DNA of 64,000 nucleotides from Hetaerina americana (GCA_022747635.1 JAKTNV010000005.1:39645738-39709737); one strand, 5' to 3'. Positions 47,941 through 61,607 are shown, numbered from the stretch's first letter. Made by a program: numbers and translations. Notes: generated by a model from the letters alone, not told the origin.

Positions 47941-50126
47941 TTGAGTATTATCATTTTTTAATTAATACATTCATTACGTTATTATTCTATCTCTCAATGT
48001 ATAGATTGGATGACTGTGGTTCTCAAATTACTAATTAATCATAAATATAATTATATATCAATACTACTGCTCTTACAACTTGGTCCTGCTGATTAAGGCT
48101 AAAAATCAGTTTATGAGATCATATAATTTGCACAAACGGCTATAGAAATAGTTGGTGCAGCTTACTTCTTGCCTACATTTTATTGGGATAAAATCTGAGA
48201 ATTTTATATTACAATTTAAGACATCAGAATAGCATTCCAAGGGCAAAAACTTAAGTCTACAAATACATATTGAAATACAAAGTGGAACTTTGAAACTTTT
48301 TGGGGATGTATTGTGTAAATTACAGGGAGAAATGCCTTTGATTACTCGGAAAAAAATATAAGTACCGAAAACTTGGAAAACACTTGACCACAGTTCAGTC
48401 CTCGACAGACTCCAATGAGTAGGAAAACGTAAGGTGAAAAATAAAAGGAGAGGACTATAAGCATTCGGGGAATTCAAGAGTAGAAAAGAGAAAGGGGCGG
48501 GAGGAATACGGAAGAGTGGCATGCTAAGGAGAAAGAAGAGGTCTCCGGACATTTTTCGGATGGGCCGGAAGATGCTTGAATGACGGATGGATTGTGGACA
48601 ATAATGGCGAAGGGAAGGGATGAGACAATGCGGGAGGAAGTGAGAGGGGTTAAAAAAAGGAAGGGAGGAGAGGGGGTGAAGTTTAAAGGGTTAAATAGGA
48701 GTGGGAGGGCTTCATCAATGGATAGGGTGGGAAGAATGGAAGGAGGGATAGGCGGCGGCGGAGAAGAGAGCAAGGATAAAGGGTTTACGTACTGGAATGA
48801 TGGGAAAGAGCCAATTATTCTTTCAGCCCCTCTACTACGACTCTTCCTCCTCGAATCAAAGCAATCGCATTTGGACTGCGAAGGTGAGATGACCCTCTAG
48901 CGGGAAAGAGCTCACCCCGTAAAGCGTTACTCCCAAAAGGGGGAGGTAAAGCCCAAAGGACTGTGAGATTCGCGATTTATCGTGGGATTTGCTACGGGAA
49001 GTGAGGAGTCTCGCGGAGAACCCCGAATTTAACGGAGTGATCACAAAAGTCGACGATGCAGTGAGTGGATTTCGCTTTCTGAAATGAGACATGGCAGATG
49101 GCCAACTGCAGGCACAGTAAACGGTAATAATAATAGAATTTTAAAACTCAGAATCGGGTAGGAGTACATGGACGGGTTTGACGTAATTTTAGGATTGGCT
49201 AGTGTTCCTCCTGGTGACAAAGTGTGATTTGGGGGAAGTAGGAGGACGAATGAAAGTTTAGCAGTGGATGGGCCGTCCAGAAGGGGACGAAGAGATGAGA
49301 ACATAGTGCTTTACTACCGTCGCCTCGACATCACCGAGGATATGATCACCGTTGTGGTGACTACTAGTTCCGGCAACCCGCACTCCTTGGGTTCTGAAGA
49401 TGGTGGCGGGGAATACAAATTTAATTCAGTTGGCCACTTCAAGCTTTCGCCTCGCACGATATAGTGCCCAAGGCAACAGCAGTACCCATATTGCAGCGCT
49501 AAATTCTCGCATTCGAAAAATTCATTGCATACACTACAAAAGTCATAACGCTGAGATGAGTGCAGCTTGCTACTTTCTGGTAGGTTGGGAAATGCGTAAA
49601 AAAACCATCAGATTGTTTGATAGGATACTAATTAATATGAGATATGACTCGACATACCATTTTAGGCATACTCCGCAGGCATGTTTCTCACCGGGGAGCA
49701 AGAACAAACGGCACAAATTTCAGCTGTTGAATTTATCCACCAAATTTGGCACGACGCCTAGCTACGATGCTGAATCGATGGATAGCATGCAGCGTAGAGG
49801 AGCTAAATTTGAAAAACGTTGTTATGGTGAACTGATTAGCGTATCAAAATTGTTATATGAGCTAGGTTGAGAATCTCTCACAGAATGAAGGTTAAATTAA
49901 GATTAAATCTCTTGCATAAATTAAAAGGATTTCTCTTCCATGGTGATGTTGCAAATGTGTTTTAGCCCCATCGCACTATGGTGGGAGAGTTCATGTAAAT
50001 AAAATTGGAGAGATTAAGTGTAGAACAGATTTAAGATGTCATTTTTTTCCCACGGATGATAAGGGATCGGAATAACATTGTCCGACCGCGCTATGGGGAA
50101 AGTTGTTGTGTCAAATGTAGTCTGGC
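47941..50126. other. No gene recognised; purine-rich 48.44-48.78 kb
   Basis: Frames of 78-156 codons on both strands without motifs. The purine-rich stretch recalls the LINE C-terminal region in composition, but no block aligns. Confidence 0.45.
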
Positions 50127-50185
50127 GTGTAATCACCCCTTGCCACACACCCTAGCGGTTGCTTGCAGGGTACCATGATCGCTGA
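50127..50185 (-). repeat. Family C repeat, copy 4
   Basis: CACCCCTTGCCACACACCCT, then AGCGGTTGCTTGCAGGGTACC, split here at the family's midpoint. Confidence 0.72.
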
Positions 50186-53100
50186 CCAATTGGAATGTGA
50201 GCCACATCTCACTGAAAATTCGATGTGCTCAATTCGATGTAGTGAATTGTTCCAGCTCTTTCACTCATTCTTCGTACTGGAGTAGTTTTCGGCTGCATGA
50301 GAATGAAAGTTCTTAGTGGCTTGAAATGGCTTAGACATCAATGATGTATTGAATGGGTCAATGCAGCCGTTTCATATATGTAGTTAAACAGCTAGAAAAT
50401 ACCGAAAGAGAGAGCTTAAGTACTCGTGAAAGAACGATTCTTCGTCCCATCAAATTTTGCATACGATACTCATATTACGTAGAAACCTTTTTACAATGAT
50501 TAATTCCAAAAGTCAATCGCTGAATGAATGAACGTGCAAAGGAAACAGTCTCATTCAATTGATTATCTGTTAAGTCAGCCATTAGAATTTAAAACATACT
50601 CTTGGATTTGATTTTAAGTGATTTCTAATGATGACATTGTTCGACTCGGCAATGGAAGGGATTAAAAAAAAAAATCAGCGTGTATTAACCAATTAACAAT
50701 TTCGTCGTGGACACATCCTACGATAAAAATTAAGTATTATTAATTTTAAATCAAATTTAAATTAAAAAAATATACATTGACTGAAAAAAGGAATGTCGAA
50801 CAAAAAAGCTATATCAAGAATAGAATGCAAAATTTTTAGGAATTTACCAACGAGCGGAGAATGAACGAAAGTAGGGTTCCTTCCTCGTTCCGAAAGGAAA
50901 CACATCATCTCTGATTGCGCCCATGCTACACAATTTTCCATTCCAGAACGACGAGTACGTCTCGAGTTCCCTTGGTAACCTCAACGAATTTCGCGACGCC
51001 TATAACGGCGGAAGCATTCCTAACGTTAAGCGAGGAAATATCTGGGGAATTGAAATTTATGGCCACTTTGTGTTAGCAGCTGCAAGAATAATTGGACTTG
51101 AGATATACGCGGCACGTAGCACAACTAACAGGGGAAGAAGAATAAAAGGTCCATCTCACAAAGATATGTTCCCGGCCGGAAATATAGAGCCTCCTTCAAT
51201 TATCAAAATTCCTTATAAAAAAAACTCAATTTTCTCACCGAGAGAAATATTAAGACTTTTTCCGAGCCATGAAGGCGAAAACAAACTGGGAGCTTTGAAA
51301 CTTAATTCATATTTTCTTTGTCGTTCGAAATCATCTTGTCGAAACAAAATAAGCTATGAAAGCATTTAAAAAAAGTTTTCCCTTGGCCTTGTGGCACAAA
51401 AATGAAGCACCCGACAAACAAATTAAACGCATTATTCCGAATGTTGAACTCTATTCGTAAATTATTAGGACAAAAAAATAAGCGTATGTTGATAATATTT
51501 TTCAGCATTCTATTTGAATTTTCAACAGGGAATCAAATGAAAAATTGACATTAAAAATTGTGCGAAATAAATGGCACTAAAACTAAGGTTGGTACAATTT
51601 ATACGTGAAATAACTTTTTACAGGCATAGTAACTGTGGTTCTCCAGGATAATAGATCGTATTATTCTCGTCATTGTTTAATTTGTTTCCATGGAATTAAA
51701 GGATTACGATTAATTCATTCTTTCATAATCATTTTGGGAAAGCATAACTGCTCTTGGTATTTTTTTACTATTTAAAAATTACTTAAATTCCAGTCGGTCG
51801 TTTTTCACGAATTTTTTGGCGATGAAATGATGATTTCTGAAGAATTATCAACTGCAATTGTCCATAAATATTAACGTCATTTTATTTGAATATGAATTAT
51901 ATTCGCTGCATATAAAATGTCCTCGTAACTATACATTTCAGCGTGGAAAACGAAAAAAAAATCTCATCACTCAAAACGAGGGTTACCACATCATAGTGAG
52001 TACATTTCCTAAATTAGAAAATATGATCATCATCTTATGTGATAAATTTAAAGTGGCATTTAAAGGAGATTAAATAATAGTGGAGGAAAGAGAAGGGAAA
52101 TAAAATCCCCACAATCATTTTCGAAACGTATTTGCTTGAGGGAAATGATAATGTGGATGTCCCCAGCTCTGGTAAAGGCCTGAACGCTTTATCTCTAGAA
52201 AATAGTTTCGTAATATCCACGAAAGATATTTTAGCAGATATATTTTTTTCTCAGTGGGTAAGCGAAAGAGGGTGAGATTTGAAAACAGTAAGGGTTCGGG
52301 AAGGATAAATTGGAAGGCTTGAGTAAGAGATATTGGAGTACGTATGTAATGTCATCTGCGCATGTAAAAACGGAGGACCTTATAGTTAACGGGGTATAAT
52401 TCCTCATCGAAGTAAAACTACCCCGTAGGTATATTGCAGTTCTACTTACCAATGAAACTATCTTATTTATCGCTTTATTTATCACATCAATCAAACGGTC
52501 ATACACAAAAGAAAAACACTCGCCTTCTCAAATTCTTCCAAGTAGAACGCTTAGATTTTAAGTTTTCAATAAGTTCAAGAATTATTAAATATTTTCGACT
52601 CTTATTTAAAAAACTCTCCTATTCATAAATATTTATTTGTAAATTTTTCCAGGATCCAGCGGAAAACAACACTTAGAAAGAAATAATTTGCACACCGCAG
52701 CATCTTAATCCTAAATAACCAAAGAAAATATGCTCATTATATTTTAAGAACTAATACATTGTTTTCCCATAACAGCACCATTTAAATGATCACTCATATT
52801 TTTCCATTTCAGCTAAAAGTAATGTATTATTCAAAGCTACGACGAATTATTATCCTCAGAGATTTTAAAGGCTGCGAAGTATTATCTTTCACCTTAAAGG
52901 GTTAAATACGCAGCCGTCACTTACAACGAGGAGAGCCTCAAATTTTCGAGTATCAGAAAGGATTTCCAAAGACAGAATGGCTAGCGGAGTAACAGCCGCC
53001 GGCCTTCACTTCTCCTTTAGAAGAAAAAGTGAGAGGGAGAGAGAAATAGGAGAAGGAGGAGGTGGTGGAAAATGGAGAGAAATAAGGGGAGGTGGTATGG

Positions 53101-53907
53101 AAGGTGGCAAAGCCATTCGCCACGAAGGCAGTAATGCTTGGAATCAAATCTCGACGATGACTTCATCGCCTTTTTATCCGGCTCTCATGGGAGAGGGTAT
53201 TTGCACGGCATCCATCTTCGGCTTGACTCTCAGGCAGATAAGATTAAGCCAGAAGCCATTTCGTTCGGAACCTCTTAAAAACGTTAAAAGAGTAGTCGAG
53301 CTGTCCCCACTCTTAAGGAAAGAGGGCGCACGTACGAAGATGAAAGAGCGACATTATTAATAAGTGGACGTTATCGGAGGCAAAGGCGATTTCTCTCCGA
53401 CTTTTTAATTATCAGCGAAGTGCACGACGGATGACGACGAAAAATCTTCAATCGGAGGACGTTAGCGCTGCTTCTAAGAGTATTCCCCTTGCCCTTTCAA
53501 TCACCCTCGGAGCTAGAACATCAAAGGCAACGGAGGAAAAAAAATAGACACGCAATGATTCAAATGTTAATCGTCTGTAAAACATTCGTCTATCCGCGAT
53601 GATGCCAGCTTAAGATTCTCACGTAGTCGATTGAGATGTATTTTTCCACTCGAATTATTTTCTGAAAGTATGGAAAGGCCATTCGATAATTTATTCTTAA
53701 TTTCAATCGCTTCACTTCAACCAAGGTGGACACTAAAATGAACACTATGATACCTGGCTGCATTCAACGTTGAAACTCAGCTAAGACGTTGAACTGAGCG
53801 AAATTGGCGGCTTGATAGGTACAAATATAATATTGTTAACAATGATTAATACTATCCATTACTATCAAGCACCAAGATAACTCTACACTATATCAGATTG
53901 GAAATGA
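50186..53907. other. No gene recognised
   Basis: Frames at 50923-51369 (148 codons) and 52977-53360 (127 codons, with a Glu/Gly-rich start) have no recognisable domain. Otherwise AT-rich and featureless. Confidence 0.45.
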
Positions 53908-54009
53908 AATGAAATAGTAATTTCAACCTAAAGATGACGTTGAACGTCGAAACCCTAGTCGCATCGAAATAAATTTTCTATGGAATCACATAATTACTAT
54001 TTTTTCATT
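53908..54009 (+). ncRNA. Hammerhead-like motif enclosed by an inverted repeat
   Basis: CTAAAGA (53928-53934) differs from CUGAUGA at two positions. It is followed by T, a perfect 5-bp stem GACGT/ACGTC with loop TGA, GAAAC (53949-53953), loop CCTA and GTC (53958-53960), so AC and GT can form the 2-bp stem III. AATGAAATAGTAATT (53908-53922) and its near complement (53992-54009) flank it and could act as a long-range stem I. This layout is known for hammerheads of Penelope-like elements and retrozymes. The core substitutions make activity uncertain. Confidence 0.42.
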
Positions 54010-56821
54010 ACCAATGTGACTCTATTCCATAAAGCTACGCCTGAAAGCATCAATTATGCACTATATCAATAGTATGCAAAATATCACAAAAGCTTTCTAT
54101 AAAGAGTTTTCAGTAGTCCACTAGAAACTCCATTTGTTTAATTGAAGTATGCAAGATAGAGCCCTAGAAAGATATATTTACGGAGATACCTAATAAAAAG
54201 GAAGTCAACAACCAATCACTACGCACACCCATAGCAAGCTTGAACTCAGTAATTTAAGTCATCTGTAAAACAATGCGTATCTTTAGACCGAAAGGTACCT
54301 AAAAAATAAACGACTAAAAAAATGTGATGTATAAAAAAATGTTTCTCAAAGAGTAGTTATACTAATCAGTCACATTGCAGTACACACAGGCGACAAACTC
54401 ACGTTGAAAGAGAATAACGGATATAACCTTAAATAAGTCATTAAAGGAAATGCGTGAACTTTCCAAAATCATTTTATCCATTCCTCCAAGAAAAAATCTC
54501 TAAGACAGCATATTTTCATGTAGTATCTTGTCAACCGTAAAGGTCAAAAGGAAGGAAGCCAATTTTAAGGGTGGGGGTCACACTCTCATGCATCTCCGCA
54601 TTAATTCTGTTGAGGAAAAAACCCACGGCAATGTTAAAAAAAATGGGAAATATAGCCCAAAACTGAACGAGAACTGCGGAAAGCTCGGACAATAACTTCT
54701 CCAGGATCGGTTTGAAGCACTTATACACCTCATTATATTCTAAGAAAACGTTGATGATATTCAACTTATTTGGTTCATCATTCTAAGTGGAAGTCTCTGG
54801 CGGCAAAATGGCAATGACTCAAAATAATAAGCAGTATACGAATCTACCAAAAGCTACACTCCAATAAAATATTGGTAAAAAATTAGGCCTACATATTAAA
54901 AGCAACACTGGTACGATATGCATTAACTTAAAGGGCTCATGGTGGCATACTGAATTGTAACTTAGCAAGCATATTAAAATAACTACGAAAATATTAATTT
55001 AATGCATAACGGCGGAAGAGGAAAGAGAAATCAAGCAGACGCAATGTGGGTGAACAAACAAGTCAAACAACCTCTCGTTTCATGTTCACACGTGTATCAG
55101 TAAGTCGTGATTCATTCGAGATAATTTATGAATAAAATCCCGCTGTTCTTCGTAGCTTTCCGCTCGCGCCAAATGAAATCCAAGCTGTTTGCCGTAACTA
55201 TGGAAGACATTACCGCACTGGGTAGAATGAGAGTAGCGACGCAAAAGAACACGCCCACATGCCACACCTTTGATACTGCGCCAGTGGGGACGTCCTTGCG
55301 TGCAATGTTTTCAGCCAATATTTGCGGTAGATTATAGGCTTCGCATGTGTTCAGTGCAGCCGTGGAGGGGAAAAGCAGGGAGGATTATCCCTTTCAATCT
55401 AGCTATAGCTCTGTAGTTTATTTTGACAAAGCATAACTCAGAAAGCAAGCGAAATTTTACTTTCTCTAGTTCTGAAAACATCCGTAAATTCGGGGAAACA
55501 AATTTAAATTCGAGAATGGGACCTTTGCAACTTTCATTCATTATCCTCTGTCCTGGCACCTGTGCTTTAAATCGTGAGAGCCTGAGAGATATGCGGAAAA
55601 ACCGGACTGGAAGAAATGGCATACATTTATGAGAAAGCAGTGATACTACTTGATTAATATTAATTGGGATGTCTCTTTGTACCTAAGGAGGAGGGCATGC
55701 TACTCCTGAATCAGAGTATAAGATTGGTTTTAATAAAAGAAATAATACTTGGACACCAGAAACTAATTTTGCAAACGTGCTACAGCCAATTAGCTTTTGT
55801 AGGTTGCATCTCAGCCTCTTAATTGGTGGTATCAGTTTCAATTCAACATGATTTTCAAATCGATTTGTAGAAAAAAAGATTTTTCCATTATTTTTGCTCA
55901 CAAATGAAAATGCGTCTCCATTAGAGATTTTTTAGAACCCCCTATTGCCTATGATTATGTAAAATTTAGAAATCTCACCAATTTTTCGGTCTAGGCTAGA
56001 AGACGGTTCCTAAATTCCGAATTTCGATCAGTCTGTTCTCAACATTGCAATCTCTGCCATATATGTTAAAAAAATACCTTAAAATAACTGAAATAATTAT
56101 TTCAATTGGAATAATATTGTCTCTCTCAAAACAATGTTTGGCATTAATCTGGAAAAAAACATTATGTAACCAGGTACCAAGTTCATAACAAGTAGCTACA
56201 CACTATCTATGATTGAAATTATCCAAAAGAGCGGATAGATAATTGAAGGTGAGCTACAAAAGAAGGTGAGCTACAAAAAATTCACAAGAGGTTGATAATA
56301 TTTGAAGTTTCTGAAGAATAAATATATGTCACGGCAATATTACTACACATTGATGAATTATGTAACCAAGACGTCGCGCCATCTCTATGCACGAGACTCG
56401 TATTATTACGTCTAAAAGTCTATTATTACGACCGTCTCGTATTATTACGTCTAAATAGGTATTATGCACCGGATATGTCTATTCCAAAATTAATCAGACA
56501 TTTATGGACCAGATATTCATATTTAATCTCCTTTACTGGTAATTTGATCTGCTATTTGACATCTTACTTTGTCAAAAATTAAAATGCACATGTATTGATT
56601 CGCGGGAGCGAAGAGAATAATTAGTATCGGTGGGGTATATATTTTGTCAACATCATGTATACATCTTAAAGACCCATTCTCATAACACTGTTCCCGCATG
56701 GTTTGAATATTGTCCTCGTTACTGAATATCTTTACAAGCAATTAGTTTATTTCGTGATGACTTTGTTTGAGTGTATGATCGAAATAATATCTGCGTAGAG
56801 ATTTAATGATTATGTAGGCAT
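54010..56821. other. No gene recognised, apart from a doubtful exon at 55.1-55.4 kb
   Basis: AT-rich. Two short direct duplications occur: a 17-bp tandem at 56245-56278, and a 20-bp unit at 56397-56416 repeated at 56436-56455. Confidence 0.45.
55112..55375 (-). other. Possible exon encoding a hydrophobic segment (doubtful)
   Basis: A minus-strand frame of about 88 codons ends at 55112. It encodes a soluble-looking stretch (PQILAENIARKDVPTGAVSK), then about 23 largely hydrophobic residues beginning VWHVGVFF, then a charged FIWRERK. This reads like a membrane segment with flanks, more protein-like than other frames here. I recognise no family, see no strong splice sites, and the opposite strand is also open for 69 codons. 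Chance remains the likelier explanation. Confidence 0.15.
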
Positions 56822-56882
56822 GGCTGGTGATATAAAACTCCTTACGGCGGCTTGCGGAGTATTATGTAGATGTAGATATAAT
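56822..56882 (-). repeat. Family C repeat, copy 5 (internally deleted)
   Basis: GGCTGGTGATATAAAACTCC, TTACGGCGGCTTGCGGAG and ATGTAGATGTAGATATA give the core, shortened in the middle, and the ATGTAG-type terminal repeat. Confidence 0.65.
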
Positions 56883-56953
56883 CTACATACAATGAGAAAA
56901 TGGTGTATACATATTTCCTTCCACAATTTTTCCATTTCAATGTAAACACAATA

Positions 56954-57647
56954 TTTTTAAGGTAATCTACCTGTTAAGGTAGGTTTTTGGATGGACACAG
57001 TTACCAAATAAATATTTTATTGCTCCTAAAAAAACACAAAATCCCGCATCCTACTCTAAATCAGGTACCTCTTCATCTCTGAGTACTTTCTTCCTCCCTG
57101 CATCCCGTCCAACATCCCTGTCCTGTTCCCTCCCTTTCCTCGTTTGCCTAACATTCTCCCCTCTATTACAGTGTTCAACATCCCACTACCGGTCAATACC
57201 CCCTTCATCCATTTTTCCTGCCTCCATAGGATTTCTCCCAGCAAACCCCTCTCTTCGCCCACCATACCAAGTACTTCCTCATTTGTTTTCTTCTCATTCC
57301 ATTTCACCTTCTCCTTTCTTCTCCACACCCACATTTCAAAAGCCTCCAATCTACGTCTATCCTCCTGCTTCAATGACCACGTTTCCGCGCCGTACATAGC
57401 TACGCTTCATATCAAAGTTTTTACGAGTCTTTTCTTAATATCCTTACTCATCGTCCCTCTCATCAACTCCCTCTTCCTTGTGAAGGGCTCTTTCCTTAGT
57501 GTAATTCTCCTCCTTACGTCCCTACTACTTTGATCATGTTAGTCCAAAACACTTCCGAGATACGTGAACTGTTCTACCTGCTCTAGTTTTTGCCCTCCTA
57601 TTTAAATGTTGAGCTTAGCCTTTTTCTTTCTAGAAAATCGCATAACC
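56954..57647 (-). mobile_element. LINE copy with perfect 13-bp target-site duplication
   Basis: A 694-bp 5'-truncated copy on the minus strand between perfect direct repeats TGTAAACACAATA (56941-56953 and 57648-57660). It starts at GGTTATGCGATTTTC, runs through the thumb and C-terminal coding region (113-codon frame 57397-57056, with YGAETWSLKQEDRRRLEAFE) and ends in the 3' palindrome and a short A-run. A TGA at 57409-57407 replaces tryptophan. It is the least decayed LINE match to the 30 kb copy. Inserted by target-primed reverse transcription. Confidence 0.92.
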
Positions 57648-57660
57648 TGTAAACACAATA

Positions 57661-59391
57661 ATGTGCAATATTTTTACATTCATGCTGTATATGCATTGTT
57701 TGATAGAAAACATTCATTTACTGAGAAATATTGATCCCTTTCACAAGAGAGTAAATGAAATTATTTTTCGTGTGCACAAACGAAATAATAATTTAGAATG
57801 TATATTGCTTTAATGGCTGGGTATAAATAAGTTATGAATCTCGGTATGATAAGATATATTCATCGAAAAAATATGAATTGGTTTTTTAATGTTTTCAAAC
57901 ATGTTTAACTTCATGAAATTGCCTCCGGTGTAACTTTATGGCATTCGCACAAAATATTTGAACGAGGTGTGTGTGTGTGGAATTACAAAGTTACTTATTT
58001 CATTTCAATATGTTCCTTAACTGCGATTTATATTTTGACATATTGAATGATTTTTCCATGCCGCAATGACATCCGCCATAAAATGTAAACACTTTCAATG
58101 TACGAGTATATTTCAATTGTACTAATGCGCACAAAACACGTGAGGTCATTTTAAATTTTCCCTTCAATTCCTACAATTCTAGCCATTCTCCAGAACTGCA
58201 AGGCGGAGTGAATACCAGAAAAATGCTACAGAAATACTGAGGGGAAATTATCATCAATTTACCCGACTACGAAAACTAATTTCTCTTTTCTTCAAAAAAA
58301 AAGGTGTAGAATAAAGACCCTGAGGAGTCCTGAAATAAAACATACGTTCTAAAAAAAAAAGAGGAGAAGGCCGTGTCACAGTCCGACCATGGAGGTGATT
58401 CATATGCCTCAGTTCTCCAGTGTGCGGGCCAAAAACGCAGGAGAGAATGAATTGAGCCACCCGCTCCATACGTCTCTCTTCCCCAACCTCCTCGGGAATT
58501 TCCTAGATCTGCCCGTGTCGCAGAAATGAAATAAATTACGTTTTCGGCCATAATTTGGGCCTGTTCAAACATTCCATCGCTTAATTGCCATGAAAACTTT
58601 CTCAAAATTTAAGAGTCTAGGAGGGTGGGGAATGGAGGTGCGCATTCCATCCGCAGGCCCCCCTTTTTCGGCCAGGGAGGCAGCCGACGGTAGCGGATAC
58701 GTACAAAGAACGCCGAGGGAGCGCTGAGAGGATCACCGGGGAGTGGCTGCAAGGAAGCGGACAAAAGAAGCGGAAGGAATTCGTGCATCCCTCGGCAATT
58801 CATCAAAAAGGATATTATGCGAGTGTGATCCTTTAGCGGGGGATACACAAAGGCCGTAATTGGAATTTAAGTAGAATGCGCGTTTACGGCCCAGGTCCCT
58901 TTTATCTCGACGAAATCGAGACAACGAAAATGAATTTTGCACCCGCAACGCGTCATCAAATGCAACAAACAATCTCTGTGGAGTACGTGTTTACACGTTT
59001 CGAGCTTCAACAATGAGTAAATGGGCGACAATACATATTGGCGTCGACGGCTAAATAGGAAATTGATAACCTTTCGGCTTCGATTGTCGCAACAAAGACT
59101 CAAAAGTTTGTGTGCATCAGCAAAATAAGAACGAAATATTTAATTAGAATCACTACTTTCAATAATTGGAGTAATAATTTACCCTGCGCAAAGTGATTTT
59201 GCGTGGTAGAAGGGGATTAGATGAACCGACTGACCAGTGACGTATCCCGGCTTCAAATCGGGAGTTTTAACGACACAAGTAATACGGCTCTCCTGATAAA
59301 AAAACGATACGATATAGATTAAAGTTGATAGATTAAAGGGTGCATAAACTGGAGAATTTAGAATAGATCACCTTTTCAGGATATACTTAAG
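57661..59391. other. No gene recognised
   Basis: Short overlapping frames at 58.25-58.97 kb without motifs. Nothing else identified. Confidence 0.5.
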
Positions 59392-59765
59392 GAGGAGTTT
59401 CTACAAAGTGGAGGTACTTGATGACAGGTAAGTCAAGTAAAGATGTTAAGAAAAGATTAGTGGAATGTGGCACGGAAACTTGGTCATACTGGCAAGAGAA
59501 TGAGTATAAATTAAAGGCTTTTGAAACGTGGGTGTGGAGAACGATAGGAGCAGTGAAATGGATAGAAATATACTCAAACGAGGATATTCTAGATATGATG
59601 GAAAGGTTGTTGGAAGAAATTCAAAGAGGGCGTGAAAAATGGATTTTGTGGCGATGTAATTGAATACTGTGATAAAAGTAAAATTTCCGAGTTAAAGAGA
59701 AAGAGATAGAAGAGAAGTTGAACAGAATAAAGGAAGGCAGAAAGTACGTGAAGTTGAAAACCACG
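59392..59765 (+). mobile_element. LINE relic, sister family
   Basis: An 81-codon frame (59418-59663) encodes SSKDVKKRLV, then GTETWSYW, LKAFETWVWR and VKWIE, aligning with the LINE C-terminal region. The match continues with ATACTGTGATAAAAG and GGCAGAAAGTACGTGAAG to about 59765. About 20 bases are missing between KKRLV and the GTETW block. More diverged than the copies at 30 and 57 kb. Confidence 0.75.
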
Positions 59766-61607
59766 TGCGAGGCGGTCACCCGAAGAAGAACCGACCCCAC
59801 CGTGCACACGCATACACGCTAAACCCAATTAAAACAAGTCTCTAATCTAGCCAACAAAGAGGCTCGCATATTGTAAAGGAGAGAACGAAAACGAGCATAG
59901 TACGAGTATACCATATTATAGATTGCCACCAAACCTGTAATGGTCATGAAAATCTGGAGGATCACATAACTTGAGAAACCAGCTTACAGACCGCAGAAAC
60001 CTGTATTAGCCACCGCACCATGCAGATTCCCTACACTTTAAACGAATTTCACGTCTCGAAATTAGCCACTTGAAATCTTGGATGACGTCATGGGTCCTTA
60101 GCGGATTCGCTTTTCGCAGCTATGGTGTTTTTCGTCAAATATAGTCTTTAACATATGTAAACAAAAGGTTTCACGAAAAACTGAACAAGATATTTTGTTA
60201 ATGAATACATATATTTCGTGCGATTCAGCATCAAAGAATTGAATCACAACATTTATGAAGCTTTCACATGATCCAAGAATTTTCGAAAAAAATTAAATAA
60301 CACTTAGCGCACTCTGCACGAGATGAAATACACCAGGAAAACGTTTCCCTTACCGTCGGGGCATTGAAGCATAAATAGAGTAAGGCGATTTGCTCGTAAA
60401 ATGTGAACGATAAACATACGGTTCCACTGCGTATAATTCTAATCAACAGTTTCATGTCCCTGAGTGTGTCCTATGAACCATGTCTTGGGACGTATAGTTT
60501 TGGCTAAGAACTTTTCGTAGATCTGGTGACTGAGTCGCATGAAGTTGTTTGCATCCTCGTTTACGACATCATTGACAATCTCTTGCACTGTATTTCTTGC
60601 AAGAGAGTCGGTAAAAAAATATGATCTCGTGAAAGGAGGTTAAGCATTCATTAATTCCAGTATGGTAATCAAACGCTATCAACGCTTTCCAAACAAGCGC
60701 ATACTGCGTGCACAAGGCCTAAGAAACTGCATTGAAGACGACGTGGATTTTCTTGAGCACGAAGGAATGACTGGATAGCGGAAAGGGAGAGCAGAATGGA
60801 GAATGTGGAAGTACTGTAAGGTGAGAGGGGAAGGGAGGATTTGCAGAACAATGCAGGCGGCTGAAGGGGGGGGAGAAAGAAGAAGAGGGGGAAAGGGTAT
60901 GCGGTTTTGCGTAGGAGGAATAGAGGTCGGGGATTTTGGAGGGCGCCCGCGCATACAGTCAGAGGGGAGGGGTTAGGTGAGGTCACCCCTTGGGGGCCTG
61001 CAAGGAGTCAGTCTCATTCGAGGGAGGATCGGTGGGCAAGGGGGTGGTGTGGGGGGGCGAAAGGAAGGGGGTGGACGTGATGGTAAAGCTTATGGCTGCT
61101 GTAACTGGAAGGGGGTTCGGGGAGAGTGGGATTGGAGGAACTGGACGGGGTGAGTGGCCCATGATCTCGGGGCACGAGTGGCCTGGGGGTTAAGGGCTAC
61201 TGCTGCCGGAGGGGGTGGGGAGAAAGGAGGTGGCTGCTGTCTGGGAGGGGTGTTGGAATGGTGGAAGTAGAGCGAGGACGCCTGGGGAAGAAAGCTCTTT
61301 TCTGTCCAATTCAACAGCTCCTGCATTAGTACTCTTACGAGTGGGGTTCTGGTGGAGAGTACTGTTTCCATTAGTCTCGGAAACAGGATAGACCACGTGC
61401 ATGGACGTCCGTAGCGTCTCGTGTGGAACATTTCCGTCTCCACCATTCAAGTGAAAAGGCGTCCATTTTTGTGAAATCCTCTCACCCCTTCGTCTTTGGC
61501 TCTTGGATTCGATCAGGTTCAAGGAAGAGATGCGGCAACAATGGACGCCGCTTATATTTATCGAGGGTAAAATTACTCATTCAATCAAGTGAATGTATGT
61601 ATATAGA
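59766..61607. other. No gene recognised; G-rich 60.82-61.26 kb
   Basis: The G-rich tract keeps overlapping frames open on both strands (up to 118 codons) without any domain. Confidence 0.45.

Noticed and set aside
48440..48780. Another LINE C-terminal fragment
   Set aside because: Purine-rich like the LINE, but no ordered blocks align.
59245..59270. T-arm-like CCCGGCTTCAAATCGGG as a SINE head
   Set aside because: No A-box at the right distance and no shared SINE body.
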